Of a DNA stretch of 64,000 nt, positions 42,876-52,479 are shown in pieces. Numbering within the stretch: the stretch's first letter is position 1; the number at the start of each line of letters is the position of its first letter. Made by a program: the position numbers and the translations under genes. The notes under the pieces were generated by a model, which ran no database searches, was not told the origin of the DNA, and saw nothing but the letters and a program-made list of their open reading frames with translations. The DNA comes from Botrimarina colliarenosi (lineage in GTDB: Bacteria > Planctomycetota > Planctomycetia > Pirellulales > Lacipirellulaceae). Where the stretch lies: positions 831,396 to 895,395 of the forward strand of contig NZ_SJPR01000002.1 of assembly GCF_007859955.1 (NCBI RefSeq), written 5' to 3'.

Positions 42876-44336
42876 ATGTATAACTCTGAGACGTTCGACG
42901 AGATGTTCGCGACCGAGGAGACCCCTCGGGAGCCTTGCCGGGCCTTCGTCGAGCGACTGGGCGGCGTGTCGATCGACGAGCTCCGCAATCGACAGGTCGC
43001 GGCCGAGCTGCACCTCAACAACATGGGGATCACCTTCAACGTCTACGGCCACGAGGCCGGCGTCGAGAAGGTCTGGCCGTTCGACGTGCTGCCCCGGATC
43101 TTGGGATACGACGAGTGGGCCGAGGTCGAGGCGGGGCTCAAGCAGCGGGTGACCGCGCTGAACCTCTTCATCGACGACATCTACAACGAGCAGCGGGTGA
43201 TCAAGGACGGAATCGTCCCCGAGCACCTGATCCAGACCGCCTCGTCGTACCGGCCCGAACTGCGTGGCTTCAGCCCAACCAACAAGGCGTGGTGCCATAT
43301 CAGCGGCGTCGATCTGGTCCGCGACCGCGACGGCAAGTTCTATGTGCTCGAGGACAACCTCCGCTGCCCCTCCGGCGTGTCGTATGTGCTGGAGAACCGC
43401 GAGATCATGAAGCGGACGTTCTCGACCATCTTCCAAGGGATGGCCGTCACTCCCGTCGATCAGTACCCGGAACAACTCCTTCGGACCCTGCTCGACTGCG
43501 CCCCCGCCGGGGTCGATTCACCGCTCGCGGTCGTGCTCACGCCGGGCGTCTACAACTCGGCTTACTTTGAGCACACGTTCTTGGCTCAGCAGATGGGCGT
43601 CGAGCTCGTGCAGGGCGTCGACCTGACCGTTGTCGACGACTACGTCTACATGCGGACGACGCGCGGGCTGCAGCGAGTCGACGTCATTTACCGACGGATC
43701 GACGATGATTTCCTCGACCCCGAGTGCTTCCGCGAGGACTCGGTGCTCGGCGTCCGGGGCCTGATGCGGGCCTGCCGGGCTGGGAATGTCACGCTCGCCA
43801 ACGCCCCCGGGACCGGGGTCGCCGACGATAAGGCCGTTTACGCCTATGTGCCGGACATCATCCGCTACTACCTGAGCGAGGAGCCGATCCTCGCGAATGT
43901 CCCGACATTTGTCTGTTCGGACGAGAAGCAACGTGAGCACGTCCTGGCCAACCTGAAGGACCTCGTCGTCAAGCCGACGAACGAATCGGGCGGCTACGGC
44001 ATCGTGCTCGGGCCACGGGCCACCGACCAAGAACTCGCCGCCTGCGCCGATCGCATCCGCGCCAACCCGCGCGAGCATATCGCTCAGCCGATGCTCGACC
44101 TCTCCACGGCGCCGACACTGACCGCCGACGGGCTCGAGCCGCGGCACGTCGACTTGCGTCCGTTCGTCCTCGCCGGCAAGGAGGTCTACGTCATGCCGGG
44201 CGGCCTCACCCGGGTCGCCCTTGTGCGGGGCTCAATGATCGTCAACTCGTCACAGGGTGGCGGCAGCAAAGACACTTGGGTGCTCCGGGACCCCTCCGGC
44301 ACCGACACCTGGAAAGCCATGGCGCCCTCGGCTTGA
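42876..44336 (+). CDS. Circularly permuted ATP-grasp protein (type 2)
   Basis: The 486-residue protein matches the CP_ATPgrasp_2 family (COG2308 type). Landmarks are [23 protein letters not shown] near the start, [26 protein letters not shown] around 175-200, [25 protein letters not shown], then the nucleotide-binding [17 protein letters not shown] and near the end [22 protein letters not shown]-grasp enzymes join carboxylates to amines through acyl phosphates; this family is predicted to build peptide- or amide-type bonds, with substrates unknown. The ATG at 42876 follows GGAG loosely; an in-frame upstream extension of 23 codons lacks family likeness. It opens the cluster; the alpha-E gene follows after 44 bases. 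Confidence 0.88.
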   Translation: MYNSETFDEMFATEETPREPCRAFVERLGGVSIDELRNRQVAAELHLNNMGITFNVYGHEAGVEKVWPFDVLPRILGYDEWAEVEAGLKQRVTALNLFIDDIYNEQRVIKDGIVPEHLIQTASSYRPELRGFSPTNKAWCHISGVDLVRDRDGKFYVLEDNLRCPSGVSYVLENREIMKRTFSTIFQGMAVTPVDQYPEQLLRTLLDCAPAGVDSPLAVVLTPGVYNSAYFEHTFLAQQMGVELVQGVDLTVVDDYVYMRTTRGLQRVDVIYRRIDDDFLDPECFREDSVLGVRGLMRACRAGNVTLANAPGTGVADDKAVYAYVPDIIRYYLSEEPILANVPTFVCSDEKQREHVLANLKDLVVKPTNESGGYGIVLGPRATDQELAACADRIRANPREHIAQPMLDLSTAPTLTADGLEPRHVDLRPFVLAGKEVYVMPGGLTRVALVRGSMIVNSSQGGGSKDTWVLRDPSGTDTWKAMAPSA

Positions 44337-44380
44337 ATGCCGAGCCCCTCTCCTACGCGCCCTCCGACCAATGACACCGA

Positions 44381-45373
44381 ATGCTTAGCCGCGTTGCCGA
44401 ATCAGTCTTCTGGATGAGTCGCTACGTCGAGCGCGCCGAGAATGTCGCGCGTTTTATCGACGTGAATGACAATTTAACGCTCGGCGAGGGGGTCGACCTC
44501 AGCGAGCAGTGGGCGCCGTTGGTCTACACCACCGGCGACCAAGAGCTCTTCACCAAGCTCTACGGAGAGCCGCAACGCGAGTCGGTCCTCCGGTTCCTCG
44601 CGTTCGACCCACGCAACCCGAACTCGATCTTCTCCTGCATCGCGGCCGCTCGGGAGAACGCCCGTAGCGTCCGGGAGTCGATCACGGTCCCGATGTGGGA
44701 ACAGATCAACAAGTACTACCTCTTGGTGCAGTCGTCGCTGCAGAACGCCCGGTTTGTGGCGGAGCCCAGCCCGTTCTGCGACCTCGTGAAGCACGCCAGC
44801 CACACGCTGGTCGGGACGACCGACGCCACGATGTCTCATAACGAGGCGTGGCATTTCTCGCGGATCGGCCGGCTCCTCGAGCGGGCCGACAAGACGTCAC
44901 GCATCTTGGACGTGCAGTACTTCCACCTGCTTCCCAACGTGCAAGACGTCGGGTCGACGCTCGACGTCGTCCGCTGGTCCGCCCTGCTAAAGTCGGCCAG
45001 CGCCCTGACGATGTACCGCCGCGTGCATGGCCGGATCACGCCCGATCGGGTGGCCGAGTTCCTGCTGCTCGACCGTGACTTCCCCCGGTCGATGCGGTTC
45101 TGTGTGATGCGGGCCCAAGACTCGATCAACGAGATCACGGGGAGCCGCCCCGGGACGTTCAGTTGCCGGTCGGAACAACAGGCCGGGCGGCTGCGGTCGG
45201 AGATGGATTACACGGCCGTCGATGACGTGGTCCAGCAGGGTATGCACGAATATATCGATGGATTCCAGGACCGGCTCAACGAGATCGGAGCCGCCTTACA
45301 AAAGGACTTTTTTACGCTCGACACGGACGCCGAAACTCAGCATCAGACGCAGAGTCAACGTATGCTACGCTGA
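44381..45373 (+). CDS. Alpha-E domain protein
   Basis: The 330-residue all-helical protein matches the alpha-E family (COG2307): MLSRVAESVFWMSRYVERAENVARFIDV at the start, then VLRFLAFDPRNPNSIFSCIAAARENARSVRE and HFSRIGRLLERADKTSRILDVQYF. The family nearly always sits beside a circularly permuted ATP-grasp protein, or is fused to one. It has conserved Arg/Glu residues and may be a partner or an accessory catalytic domain, but the activity is unknown. Here it lies between the first ATP-grasp gene (44 bases upstream) and the transglutaminase/DUF2126 gene (70 bases downstream). The same domain occurs again, fused, at 48923-51490. Confidence 0.88.
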   Translation: MLSRVAESVFWMSRYVERAENVARFIDVNDNLTLGEGVDLSEQWAPLVYTTGDQELFTKLYGEPQRESVLRFLAFDPRNPNSIFSCIAAARENARSVRESITVPMWEQINKYYLLVQSSLQNARFVAEPSPFCDLVKHASHTLVGTTDATMSHNEAWHFSRIGRLLERADKTSRILDVQYFHLLPNVQDVGSTLDVVRWSALLKSASALTMYRRVHGRITPDRVAEFLLLDRDFPRSMRFCVMRAQDSINEITGSRPGTFSCRSEQQAGRLRSEMDYTAVDDVVQQGMHEYIDGFQDRLNEIGAALQKDFFTLDTDAETQHQTQSQRMLR

Positions 45374-45443
45374 CCTCCCAAACGTCCTGCCCCCCTGCCC
45401 GGCGCCCCTTGCCGGGCGCCGTCGCCTGCGCCGTCGTCAAAAT

Positions 45444-48400
45444 ATGAGTATTCGCGTTGCGCTGCACCATCGTACTGCCTACAAGTACGACCGCCCGATC
45501 ACGCTCGGAGCCCAGGTAATCCGCCTGCGCCCGGCGCCCCACTCGCGGACGCCGATCGAGAGCTATTCGATGTCGATCGGCCCGGCCGATCACTTCGTCA
45601 ACTGGCAGCAAGACCCGTTCGGCAACTACCTGGCTCGCTGCGTCTTCAACGAGAAGGCGACCGAGCTCAGCATCTCGGTCGACCTGACGGCGTCGCTGTC
45701 GGCGATCAACCCGTTCGATTTCTTCCTCGAGCCCGACGCCGAGCAGTTCCCGTTCGGCTACGACGAAGAGACCCTCGCCAACCTGAAGCCGTACTTCGCC
45801 ATCAGCGAGTCGGGCCCCGAGTTGATGCGGCTGGTCGAGTCGATCGACCGCACGCCACGCAAGACGATCGACTTCATGGTCGATATCAACCAGCGGCTCG
45901 AGCGCGACATCGACTACACGGTCCGGCTCGAGCCGGGCGTGCAGACCTGCGAAGAGACGCTCACCAAGCGGAGCGGCTCGTGCCGCGACTCGGCGTGGCT
46001 GTTCTGCCAGGTGCTGCGTCACCTGGGTTACGCCTCGCGGTTTGTCTCCGGCTATCTCATCCAACTGACGGCGGACCAAAAGTCACTCGATGGCCCGTCG
46101 GGTCCCGAGGCGGACTTCACCGACCTGCACGCCTGGACCGAGGTCTTCCTGCCGGGCGCCGGATGGGTCGGCCTCGACCCGACTTCGGGCCTCTTCGCCA
46201 GCGAAGGGCACATCCCGCTCGCCTGCACGCCGCAGCCGACGTCGGCGGCGCCGATCAGCGGCGGCCACGAGCCGTGCGAGGTGACGTTCGACTTCGCGAT
46301 GTCGGTCGAGCGCGTCCATGAGGATCCCCGCGTCACGAAGCCCTACACCGAAGAAGAGTGGTCGCGGATCGAGGCCCTCGGCCATGAAGTCGATCGCCAC
46401 CTGGAGGCGGGCGACGTCCGCCTCACGATGGGGGGCGAGCCGACCTTCGTCTCGATTGACGACATGGACGGCGAAGAGTGGCAGACCGCGGCCGTCGGCC
46501 CCAACAAGCGGAAGCTCGCCGACAACCTGCTCCTGCGGCTGAAGCAACGCTTTGGGCCGGGCGGACTGCTCCACTACGGCCAAGGCAAGTGGTACCCCGG
46601 CGAGCAGCTCCCCCGCTGGGCGTTGACCTGCTACTGGCGGGCGGACGGCGTCCCCGTCTGGGAGAACGACGAGCTCTTCGCCGAGGATGGCGTCTCTTAC
46701 AACCACACGATCGAAGACGCCCGCCGGTTTGGGCGAGTGCTCGCCGAGCGGCTGGCGGTCAATCCGGACCACGTCCTCGACGGCTACGAAGACGCCCTCT
46801 ACTACGCGTGGCGTGAACGCCGCCTGCCGGCGAACGTCGACATCCGCGACACGAAGCTGGAAGACAAAGAAGAGCGGACCCGCCTGGCGCGCGTCTTCGA
46901 GCAAGGGATCACCAGCTCGGTCGGCGTGGTGCTGCCGCTCCAGTTCGCTTGGTGGGAGTTCCGGCCGCGTTGGCGGAGCGGCAAATGGGTCGTCCGCTCG
47001 GAGGAGATGTTCCTGATCCCCGGCGACTCGCCGATGGGTTACCGCTTGCCGCTCAGCGCCCTGATGTACGACGCGCGGCCCGCGCACGCGACGGCGTTCC
47101 TCGAGGCCGACCCGTTCGAGACGCCGCGGCCGCTGCCGATGCGCGAGGCGATGCGTCACAAGATGCAGACGCCCTCGACGATCCCCGTCGGGGCCGGCGG
47201 CCCGTCGGGCTACGACTCGGCCGGCGATTATCCCGGTCCCGGATCGCAGCAGGGCGGCGGGCAAGGCTCTTACGGCCCACATAGCGCCGGTCCAAACGGC
47301 GCCGGCTCGAACGGCAATGGGGAGGGCTACGGCGCCCGCCAAGACCACGGGAACGGCGGCTCGTCGGGGAACGACCCGTACCTAGCGGACGTCAATTACA
47401 ACGACCCGACGAACGTCATCCGCACCGCGATGTGCATCGAGCCGCGTAACGGCACGTTGCATGTCTTCATGCCGCCGGTCGAGCGGCTCGACGTCTATCT
47501 CGACCTGGTCGCGGCGATCGAAGAGACCGCCGAAGAGCTGGGAACCCCCATCGTGCTGGAAGGCTACCTGCCCCCGCACGACAGCCGGCTGAAGCACATC
47601 AAGGTGACTCCCGACCCGGGCGTCATCGAAGTCAACGTCCACCCGGCCGAGCGTTGGGAAGAGTTGGTCGACATCACGACCGGCGTCTACGACGACGCGC
47701 GGCAGTGCCGGCTGGGAACCGAGAAGTTCGACCTCGACGGCTCGCACACCGGCACCGGCGGTGGCAACCACGTCGTTCTTGGCGGCTCGACCCCCGCGGA
47801 CAGCCCCTGGCTCCGTCGCCCCGACCTGCTGAAGAGCTTCCTCGGCTACTGGAACAACCACCCGTCGCTGTCGTACCTGTTCAGCGGCAAGTTTGTCGGC
47901 CCCACGAGCCAGGCGCCGCGCGTCGAAGAGGCCCGGGCCGACGCGCTCTACGAGCTGAAGATCGCCTTCGAGCAGGTCCGCAACGACCGGCCGACGCCGC
48001 CGTGGCTGGTCGACCGGATCTTCCGCCACCTGTTGGTCGATGGCACCGGCAACACGCACCGCGCCGAGTTCTGCATCGACAAGCTCTTTTCGCCCGACAG
48101 CTCGTCGGGACGGCTTGGCCTGGTTGAGTTCCGTGCGTTCGAGATGCCGCCGCACGCCCGGATGAGCCTCACGCAGCAGCTCCTGTTGCGGGCGCTGGTG
48201 GCGAGGTTCTGGGAGAAGCCGTACGAGAAGCCGATGGTTTCTTGGGGCACGTCGCTGCACGACAAGTGGATGCTGCCGCATTTTATCTGGGAAGACTTCG
48301 GCGATGTGATCGAGGCGACCCAACTGGCGGGCTTCCCGATGGAGCGCGACTGGTTTGCGCCGCACTACGAGTTCCGCTATCCGTTCATCGGTCAGATCAC

Positions 48401-48923
48401 GCAGCGTGGGGTGAACGTCGAGCTCCGCCGAGCGATCGAGCCTTGGTACGTGCTCGGCGAAGAAGGCGCGCAGGGCGGCACGGCCCGCTACGTCGACTCC
48501 TCCGTCGAACGCATGCAGGTGAAAGTGAGCGGGATGACCGACCCCCGGTACGTGCTGACGTGCAACGGGCGCCGCGTGCCGCTGCACCCCACCGGCGTGG
48601 AAGGGGAGTTTGTCGCCGGCATCCGTTACCGGGCCTGGCAGCCGCCGAGTTGCCTGCACCCGACGATTACGGTTGATGGGCCGCTCGTCTTCGACCTCGT
48701 CGATGACTGGATGGACCGCGCCGCGGGGGGCTGTCAGTACCATGTGGGCCATCCCGGCGGTCTGAACCCCGCGACATTCCCTGTCAATGCCCTCGAGGCG
48801 GAGACCCGACGGGCGACGCGATTCCTCGCTTTCGGTCACACCGGTGGTAGCGTTACAATCACGGAACCCAATCCCAATCCCGAGTTTCCGCTGACGCTCG
48901 ATCTCCGCCGCGGCAAGCCTTAA
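45444..48923 (+). CDS. Transglutaminase-fold / DUF2126 fusion protein
   Basis: The 1159-residue protein starts with a bacterial transglutaminase N-terminal beta domain (SIRVALHHRTAYKYDRPITLGAQVIRLRPAP) and a papain-like transglutaminase core. The triad is Cys180 in SGSCRDSAW, His229 in DLHAWTEVF and Asp245 in VGLDPTSG. After about residue 300 comes DUF2126 (VRLTMGGEPTFVSIDDMDGEEW, HYGQGKWYPGEQLPRWAL, WNNHPSLSYLFSGKFVGPTSQAPR). A Gly/Ser/Asn-rich low-complexity linker of about 50 residues (about 585-645) splits it. The whole is typical of the large transglutaminase-like protein of ATP-grasp/alpha-E clusters. It may hydrolyse or ligate peptide bonds; no signal peptide is seen, so it is cytosolic. 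Its stop TAA overlaps the next ATG by one base. Confidence 0.9.
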   Translation: MSIRVALHHRTAYKYDRPITLGAQVIRLRPAPHSRTPIESYSMSIGPADHFVNWQQDPFGNYLARCVFNEKATELSISVDLTASLSAINPFDFFLEPDAEQFPFGYDEETLANLKPYFAISESGPELMRLVESIDRTPRKTIDFMVDINQRLERDIDYTVRLEPGVQTCEETLTKRSGSCRDSAWLFCQVLRHLGYASRFVSGYLIQLTADQKSLDGPSGPEADFTDLHAWTEVFLPGAGWVGLDPTSGLFASEGHIPLACTPQPTSAAPISGGHEPCEVTFDFAMSVERVHEDPRVTKPYTEEEWSRIEALGHEVDRHLEAGDVRLTMGGEPTFVSIDDMDGEEWQTAAVGPNKRKLADNLLLRLKQRFGPGGLLHYGQGKWYPGEQLPRWALTCYWRADGVPVWENDELFAEDGVSYNHTIEDARRFGRVLAERLAVNPDHVLDGYEDALYYAWRERRLPANVDIRDTKLEDKEERTRLARVFEQGITSSVGVVLPLQFAWWEFRPRWRSGKWVVRSEEMFLIPGDSPMGYRLPLSALMYDARPAHATAFLEADPFETPRPLPMREAMRHKMQTPSTIPVGAGGPSGYDSAGDYPGPGSQQGGGQGSYGPHSAGPNGAGSNGNGEGYGARQDHGNGGSSGNDPYLADVNYNDPTNVIRTAMCIEPRNGTLHVFMPPVERLDVYLDLVAAIEETAEELGTPIVLEGYLPPHDSRLKHIKVTPDPGVIEVNVHPAERWEELVDITTGVYDDARQCRLGTEKFDLDGSHTGTGGGNHVVLGGSTPADSPWLRRPDLLKSFLGYWNNHPSLSYLFSGKFVGPTSQAPRVEEARADALYELKIAFEQVRNDRPTPPWLVDRIFRHLLVDGTGNTHRAEFCIDKLFSPDSSSGRLGLVEFRAFEMPPHARMSLTQQLLLRALVARFWEKPYEKPMVSWGTSLHDKWMLPHFIWEDFGDVIEATQLAGFPMERDWFAPHYEFRYPFIGQITQRGVNVELRRAIEPWYVLGEEGAQGGTARYVDSSVERMQVKVSGMTDPRYVLTCNGRRVPLHPTGVEGEFVAGIRYRAWQPPSCLHPTITVDGPLVFDLVDDWMDRAAGGCQYHVGHPGGLNPATFPVNALEAETRRATRFLAFGHTGGSVTITEPNPNPEFPLTLDLRRGKP

Positions 48924-51490
48924 TGCAGAGTCAGGCGCAGACACTCGGCGGTCCACCCAACACCGACCCCGGGTCTCTGTTCGCGGGCTACACGCCAATC
49001 GCCGGCGTCTACGACGAGATGCTCGACGCGAGCGGCCGCCCGCGGCCGGCGTGGAATGGGCTTCGCCCGCAACTCGAGCAAATCGGCGCCGAAGAACTGA
49101 GCCGCAGGTGGGCCCAGTCGCAGCGGCTGATCAACGAGAACGGGATCGTTTACAGCGCCTACGGCGACCCAGAAGGCCGTCAGCGTCCCTGGGCGCTCGA
49201 CCCGGCGCCGCTACTGCTTCATGAGAGCGAATGGGACGTCATCTCGGCCGGTTTGGCGCAACGCGCCGGCTTGCTGGAAATCGTCCTCGACGACCTCTAC
49301 GGCGAGCAGAAGCTGATCGCCTCGGGCCTCTTGCCACCCGAGTTGGTTTATGGCCACCCCGGCTACCGCGTCGCGTTGCAGCGGACGGCCCCGCCGAGCG
49401 ATAATCGGCCCCCCAACCTACTGATGTACGCGGCCGACCTGGGCCGCTCGCCCGACGGCAAGTGGTGGGTGCTCGCCGATCGCACCGAGGCGCCATCGGG
49501 CGTCGGTTTCGCGCTCGAGAACCGCCTCGTCACGTCGCGGATGCTGGCCGAGCCGTTCCGCGAACGCAAGGTCCGCCGGCTGGCGCCGTTCTTTCTGCAA
49601 TTGCAGCAGGCGCTCCGCCGCTGGGCGCCGACCGGACGCACCAACCCGAGCATCGCGATCCTCAGCCAGGGGGCGTCGCACCCGAACTACTTCGAAGACG
49701 CCTACCTGACCCGCTACTTGGGCCATTTCCTGGTGGAGGGAGAGGACCTCACGGTCCGCAACCGGCGGCTGTGGATGAAGACGCTCGACGGGCTCACACC
49801 GATCGACGTGCTGATTCGGCGTCCCAACACGGACGATTGCGATCCGCTTGAATTGCGGGGGACGAATCCGGCCGGCGTGGCGGGTCTGGTGCAGGCCGAA
49901 CGCGACGGCGCCTTGTTATTGGCGAACGCCGCCGGCAGCGGCCTCGTCGAGTCGCCCGTCTTCATGGCGTTCATGCCGCGGCTCTGCCAGGAACTGCTGG
50001 GCGAGCCGCTGTCGCTACCGGGCGTCGCGACGTGGTGGTGCGGCGAACCGGCGTCACTCGAATTCGTCTTGGCGAACCTTGATCGGATGGTCCTCAAGAG
50101 GGCGTTCCGTCGCCGCGGCGAGGAGTCGCTGCTCACCGCCAAGTTCCGGCAGACGTCGCGCGACGCGTTGGTGAAGATGATCCGCGACGACCCTCACAGC
50201 TTCGTGGCGCAGGAACAGCTGAGCCGCTCGGCCTCGCCCAGTTACCGCAAGAAGCAGCTCCAGCCGGTGCGGGTGGCGCTGCGGGCGTTTGTCGTTGCGG
50301 GAGAAGACACGCATTACGTGATGCCCGGCGCGCTGGCGCGGACCTCGACCGACTCGGGGCCGCTTGAGACTTCGGTCCTCTCCGGCGAAGGCAGCAAAGA
50401 CGTCTGGATCATCGGCGACAAGCCGGTCGAAGTCATCACGCTCTTACCGGGTGAGCAAGAGCCCATTGAGCTGGTGCGGATCGGAGACGAACTCCCGAGC
50501 CGTGTCGCCGACAACAGCTACTGGCTCGGGCGCCATCTAGAGCGGGCCGACGCCGCCGCACGGCTGGTGCGGATCGTCGCGACGCGGCTCACGAGTGAAG
50601 GCGACTCGACCGACTTCCCCGAATTGCCGGCGCTCGTCCGAGCACTGGCGGAGAAGGGGCAGATCGAGCCGGGCTACGCCGTCGCCGAGATGCGCGACCG
50701 GCTCCCGGCTGTCGAAGCCGCCATCCCACGTGAGGTGCTGAGCCGCACCCAGACAAGCTCGTTGGCCTCGACCGTCGATCGGATGTTCGGCTCCGCCGCC
50801 AAGGTGCGTGACCGCCTGTCGCGCGACACCTGGCGGATCATGCTGCGGGTGAACGACGACTTCCGACATCAGCGGCCCGTGGCGGCGAACCTCACCGACC
50901 TGTTGAATCTGACCAACGAGCTCATCCTCGACCTGGCGGCGCTCGGCGGCATGGTCGTCGAGAGCATGACGCGGACGCAGTTCTACCGATTCCTCGACAT
51001 CGGCCGCCGTCTGGAACGCGCCATGCAGGCCGTCGACCTGCTGCGGACCTGCTTGGTCGAGTCACGCGACACGTCGCCCGCTCTGCTAGAGGCGTTGCTC
51101 GAGTCGGCCGATAGCCTGATGACCTACCGGGCCCGGTACCGCGCGAGCGTCAAGCTGGCGCCGGTGCTCGACCTGTTGGTGACGGACGAGACGAATCCGC
51201 GTAGCATCGCCTACCAACTCAACACGCTCGAACGCCACGTCGGTAAGCTGCCCCGGGCCGACGACGGCGGCCCCGGCGCCCCGCCCGAGCAGCGGATCGC
51301 CCTGGCGTTGTCGCACGCGGTGCGGATGGCCGACATCCGCGACCTCTGCGAGGCTTACGAGCTCAACAACCCCAAGCCGTTGACGCGGCTGCTCTCCGAC
51401 CTGGAACGCGACCTGCCGGCGCTGTCGCACGCCATCGCGCTGAAGTACCTCACCCATTCCGGGCCGCCGCGTCAATTGGCGCCGACCTAG
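48923..51490 (+). CDS. Fused circularly permuted ATP-grasp and alpha-E protein
   Basis: The 855-residue protein combines both families: ATP-grasp (about 1-500; NENGIVYSAYGDPEGRQRPWALDPAPLLL, VLADRTEAPSGVGFALENRLVTSR, GSGLVESPVFMAFMPRLCQELL) and alpha-E (about 530-850; PSRVADNSYWLGRHLERADAAARLVRI, FYRFLDIGRRLERAMQAVDLLRT). Compared with the separate copies at 42876 and 44381, the ATP-grasp half differs in key places: EDNLRCPSG becomes ADRTEAPSG, and the glycine-rich [14 protein letters not shown] becomes MVLKRAFRRRGEESLL. This copy may bind ATP poorly or act as a partner rather than an enzyme. The ATG overlaps the stop of the transglutaminase gene (TAATG), indicating translational coupling. 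Cytosolic; no signal. Confidence 0.9.
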   Translation: MQSQAQTLGGPPNTDPGSLFAGYTPIAGVYDEMLDASGRPRPAWNGLRPQLEQIGAEELSRRWAQSQRLINENGIVYSAYGDPEGRQRPWALDPAPLLLHESEWDVISAGLAQRAGLLEIVLDDLYGEQKLIASGLLPPELVYGHPGYRVALQRTAPPSDNRPPNLLMYAADLGRSPDGKWWVLADRTEAPSGVGFALENRLVTSRMLAEPFRERKVRRLAPFFLQLQQALRRWAPTGRTNPSIAILSQGASHPNYFEDAYLTRYLGHFLVEGEDLTVRNRRLWMKTLDGLTPIDVLIRRPNTDDCDPLELRGTNPAGVAGLVQAERDGALLLANAAGSGLVESPVFMAFMPRLCQELLGEPLSLPGVATWWCGEPASLEFVLANLDRMVLKRAFRRRGEESLLTAKFRQTSRDALVKMIRDDPHSFVAQEQLSRSASPSYRKKQLQPVRVALRAFVVAGEDTHYVMPGALARTSTDSGPLETSVLSGEGSKDVWIIGDKPVEVITLLPGEQEPIELVRIGDELPSRVADNSYWLGRHLERADAAARLVRIVATRLTSEGDSTDFPELPALVRALAEKGQIEPGYAVAEMRDRLPAVEAAIPREVLSRTQTSSLASTVDRMFGSAAKVRDRLSRDTWRIMLRVNDDFRHQRPVAANLTDLLNLTNELILDLAALGGMVVESMTRTQFYRFLDIGRRLERAMQAVDLLRTCLVESRDTSPALLEALLESADSLMTYRARYRASVKLAPVLDLLVTDETNPRSIAYQLNTLERHVGKLPRADDGGPGAPPEQRIALALSHAVRMADIRDLCEAYELNNPKPLTRLLSDLERDLPALSHAIALKYLTHSGPPRQLAPT

Positions 51491-51520
51491 CCCCCTTTCC
51501 CATTCTTACGCCCCTCCGCC

Positions 51521-52399
51521 GTGCGCTACCGTATCCGCCATACAACGAAGTACGCCTACAGCGACACCGTCGCGGTGTGCCACAACTTGGTGCGGTTGGC
51601 GCCCCGGGCTTTCGGGGGGCAGTCACTCGACTCGTACCGGCTGATCGTGTCGCCCGACCCGGCCGACCTCGCCAAACGGATCGACGCGTTCGGCAACCGC
51701 GTCGAGTTCTTCTCGATTCAGCGGGCCCATCAGACCCTGACGATGACGGCGATCAGCGACGTCGAGGTTTTCGAGAAGCCGCTGACGCCCGTCGACTCGC
51801 CCCCCTGGGAAACGGTCCGCGACGCCATGTCGTGCCGCATCGACCAAGAGGCGTTGCGGGCGTACCGCTATGTGTTCCCCTCCATCCACGCGCCGCGGCA
51901 CGCCTCGCTGCGGGACTACGCGGCGGCGTCGTTCACGCCGGGCCGGCCAATCGTCGAGGCGTCGACCGAGTTCACTAGCCGGTTGCACGCCGACTTCAAG
52001 TACGACCCGCGCGCGACGACGGTCAGCACGCCGGTCCTCGAAGCCTTCGAGGCGCGGGCCGGCGTCTGCCAGGACTTCGCTCACGTCCAGATCGCTTGCT
52101 TGCGGTCAATCGGGTTGGCGGCGCGCTACGTCAGCGGCTACCTGCGTACAATTCCACCGCCCGGGAAGAAGCGGCTGGTCGGCGCCGACGCGTCGCACGC
52201 CTGGATCGGCGTCTACTGCGGGGCGGACGGCTGGATTGATTTCGACCCCACCAACGACTGCATCCCGGCGACCGACCACATCACGATCGCGATCGGCCGC
52301 GACTACGCCGACATCAGCCCGATCCAGGGCGTCTTCGTCGGCGGCGGGTCGCACACCATGTCGGTGTCGGTCGACGTGGCGCCGCGCGACGAACGCTGA
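51521..52399 (+). CDS. Transglutaminase-family protein (short)
   Basis: The 292-residue protein has the bacterial transglutaminase N-terminal domain (MRYRIRHTTKYAYSDTVAVCHNLVRLAPR) and core with Cys183 in GVCQDFAHV, His226 in DASHAWIGVY and Asp242 in DFDPTND. It is the short transglutaminase that normally accompanies ATP-grasp/alpha-E genes, whereas the DUF2126 protein at 45444 is the long one. No signal peptide is seen. The start is GTG at 51521, 30 bases after the fused ATP-grasp/alpha-E gene; the family begins there. With it the cluster holds two transglutaminases, two ATP-grasp domains and two alpha-E domains. Activity is predicted to be peptidase- or transamidase-like. Confidence 0.9.
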   Translation: MRYRIRHTTKYAYSDTVAVCHNLVRLAPRAFGGQSLDSYRLIVSPDPADLAKRIDAFGNRVEFFSIQRAHQTLTMTAISDVEVFEKPLTPVDSPPWETVRDAMSCRIDQEALRAYRYVFPSIHAPRHASLRDYAAASFTPGRPIVEASTEFTSRLHADFKYDPRATTVSTPVLEAFEARAGVCQDFAHVQIACLRSIGLAARYVSGYLRTIPPPGKKRLVGADASHAWIGVYCGADGWIDFDPTNDCIPATDHITIAIGRDYADISPIQGVFVGGGSHTMSVSVDVAPRDER

Positions 52400-52479
52400 G
52401 CCCCGCCAGGCTCGGTCGGAGTTTGACGTTGTCGCGGGGGCCGTGTCGGGAACGACTCCTTTGTTCGGATGAGGAATCC

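Noticed and set aside
47382..48998. A 538-codon minus-strand frame
   Set aside because: It is antisense to DUF2126. The + strand frame carries conserved family motifs and coupled neighbours.
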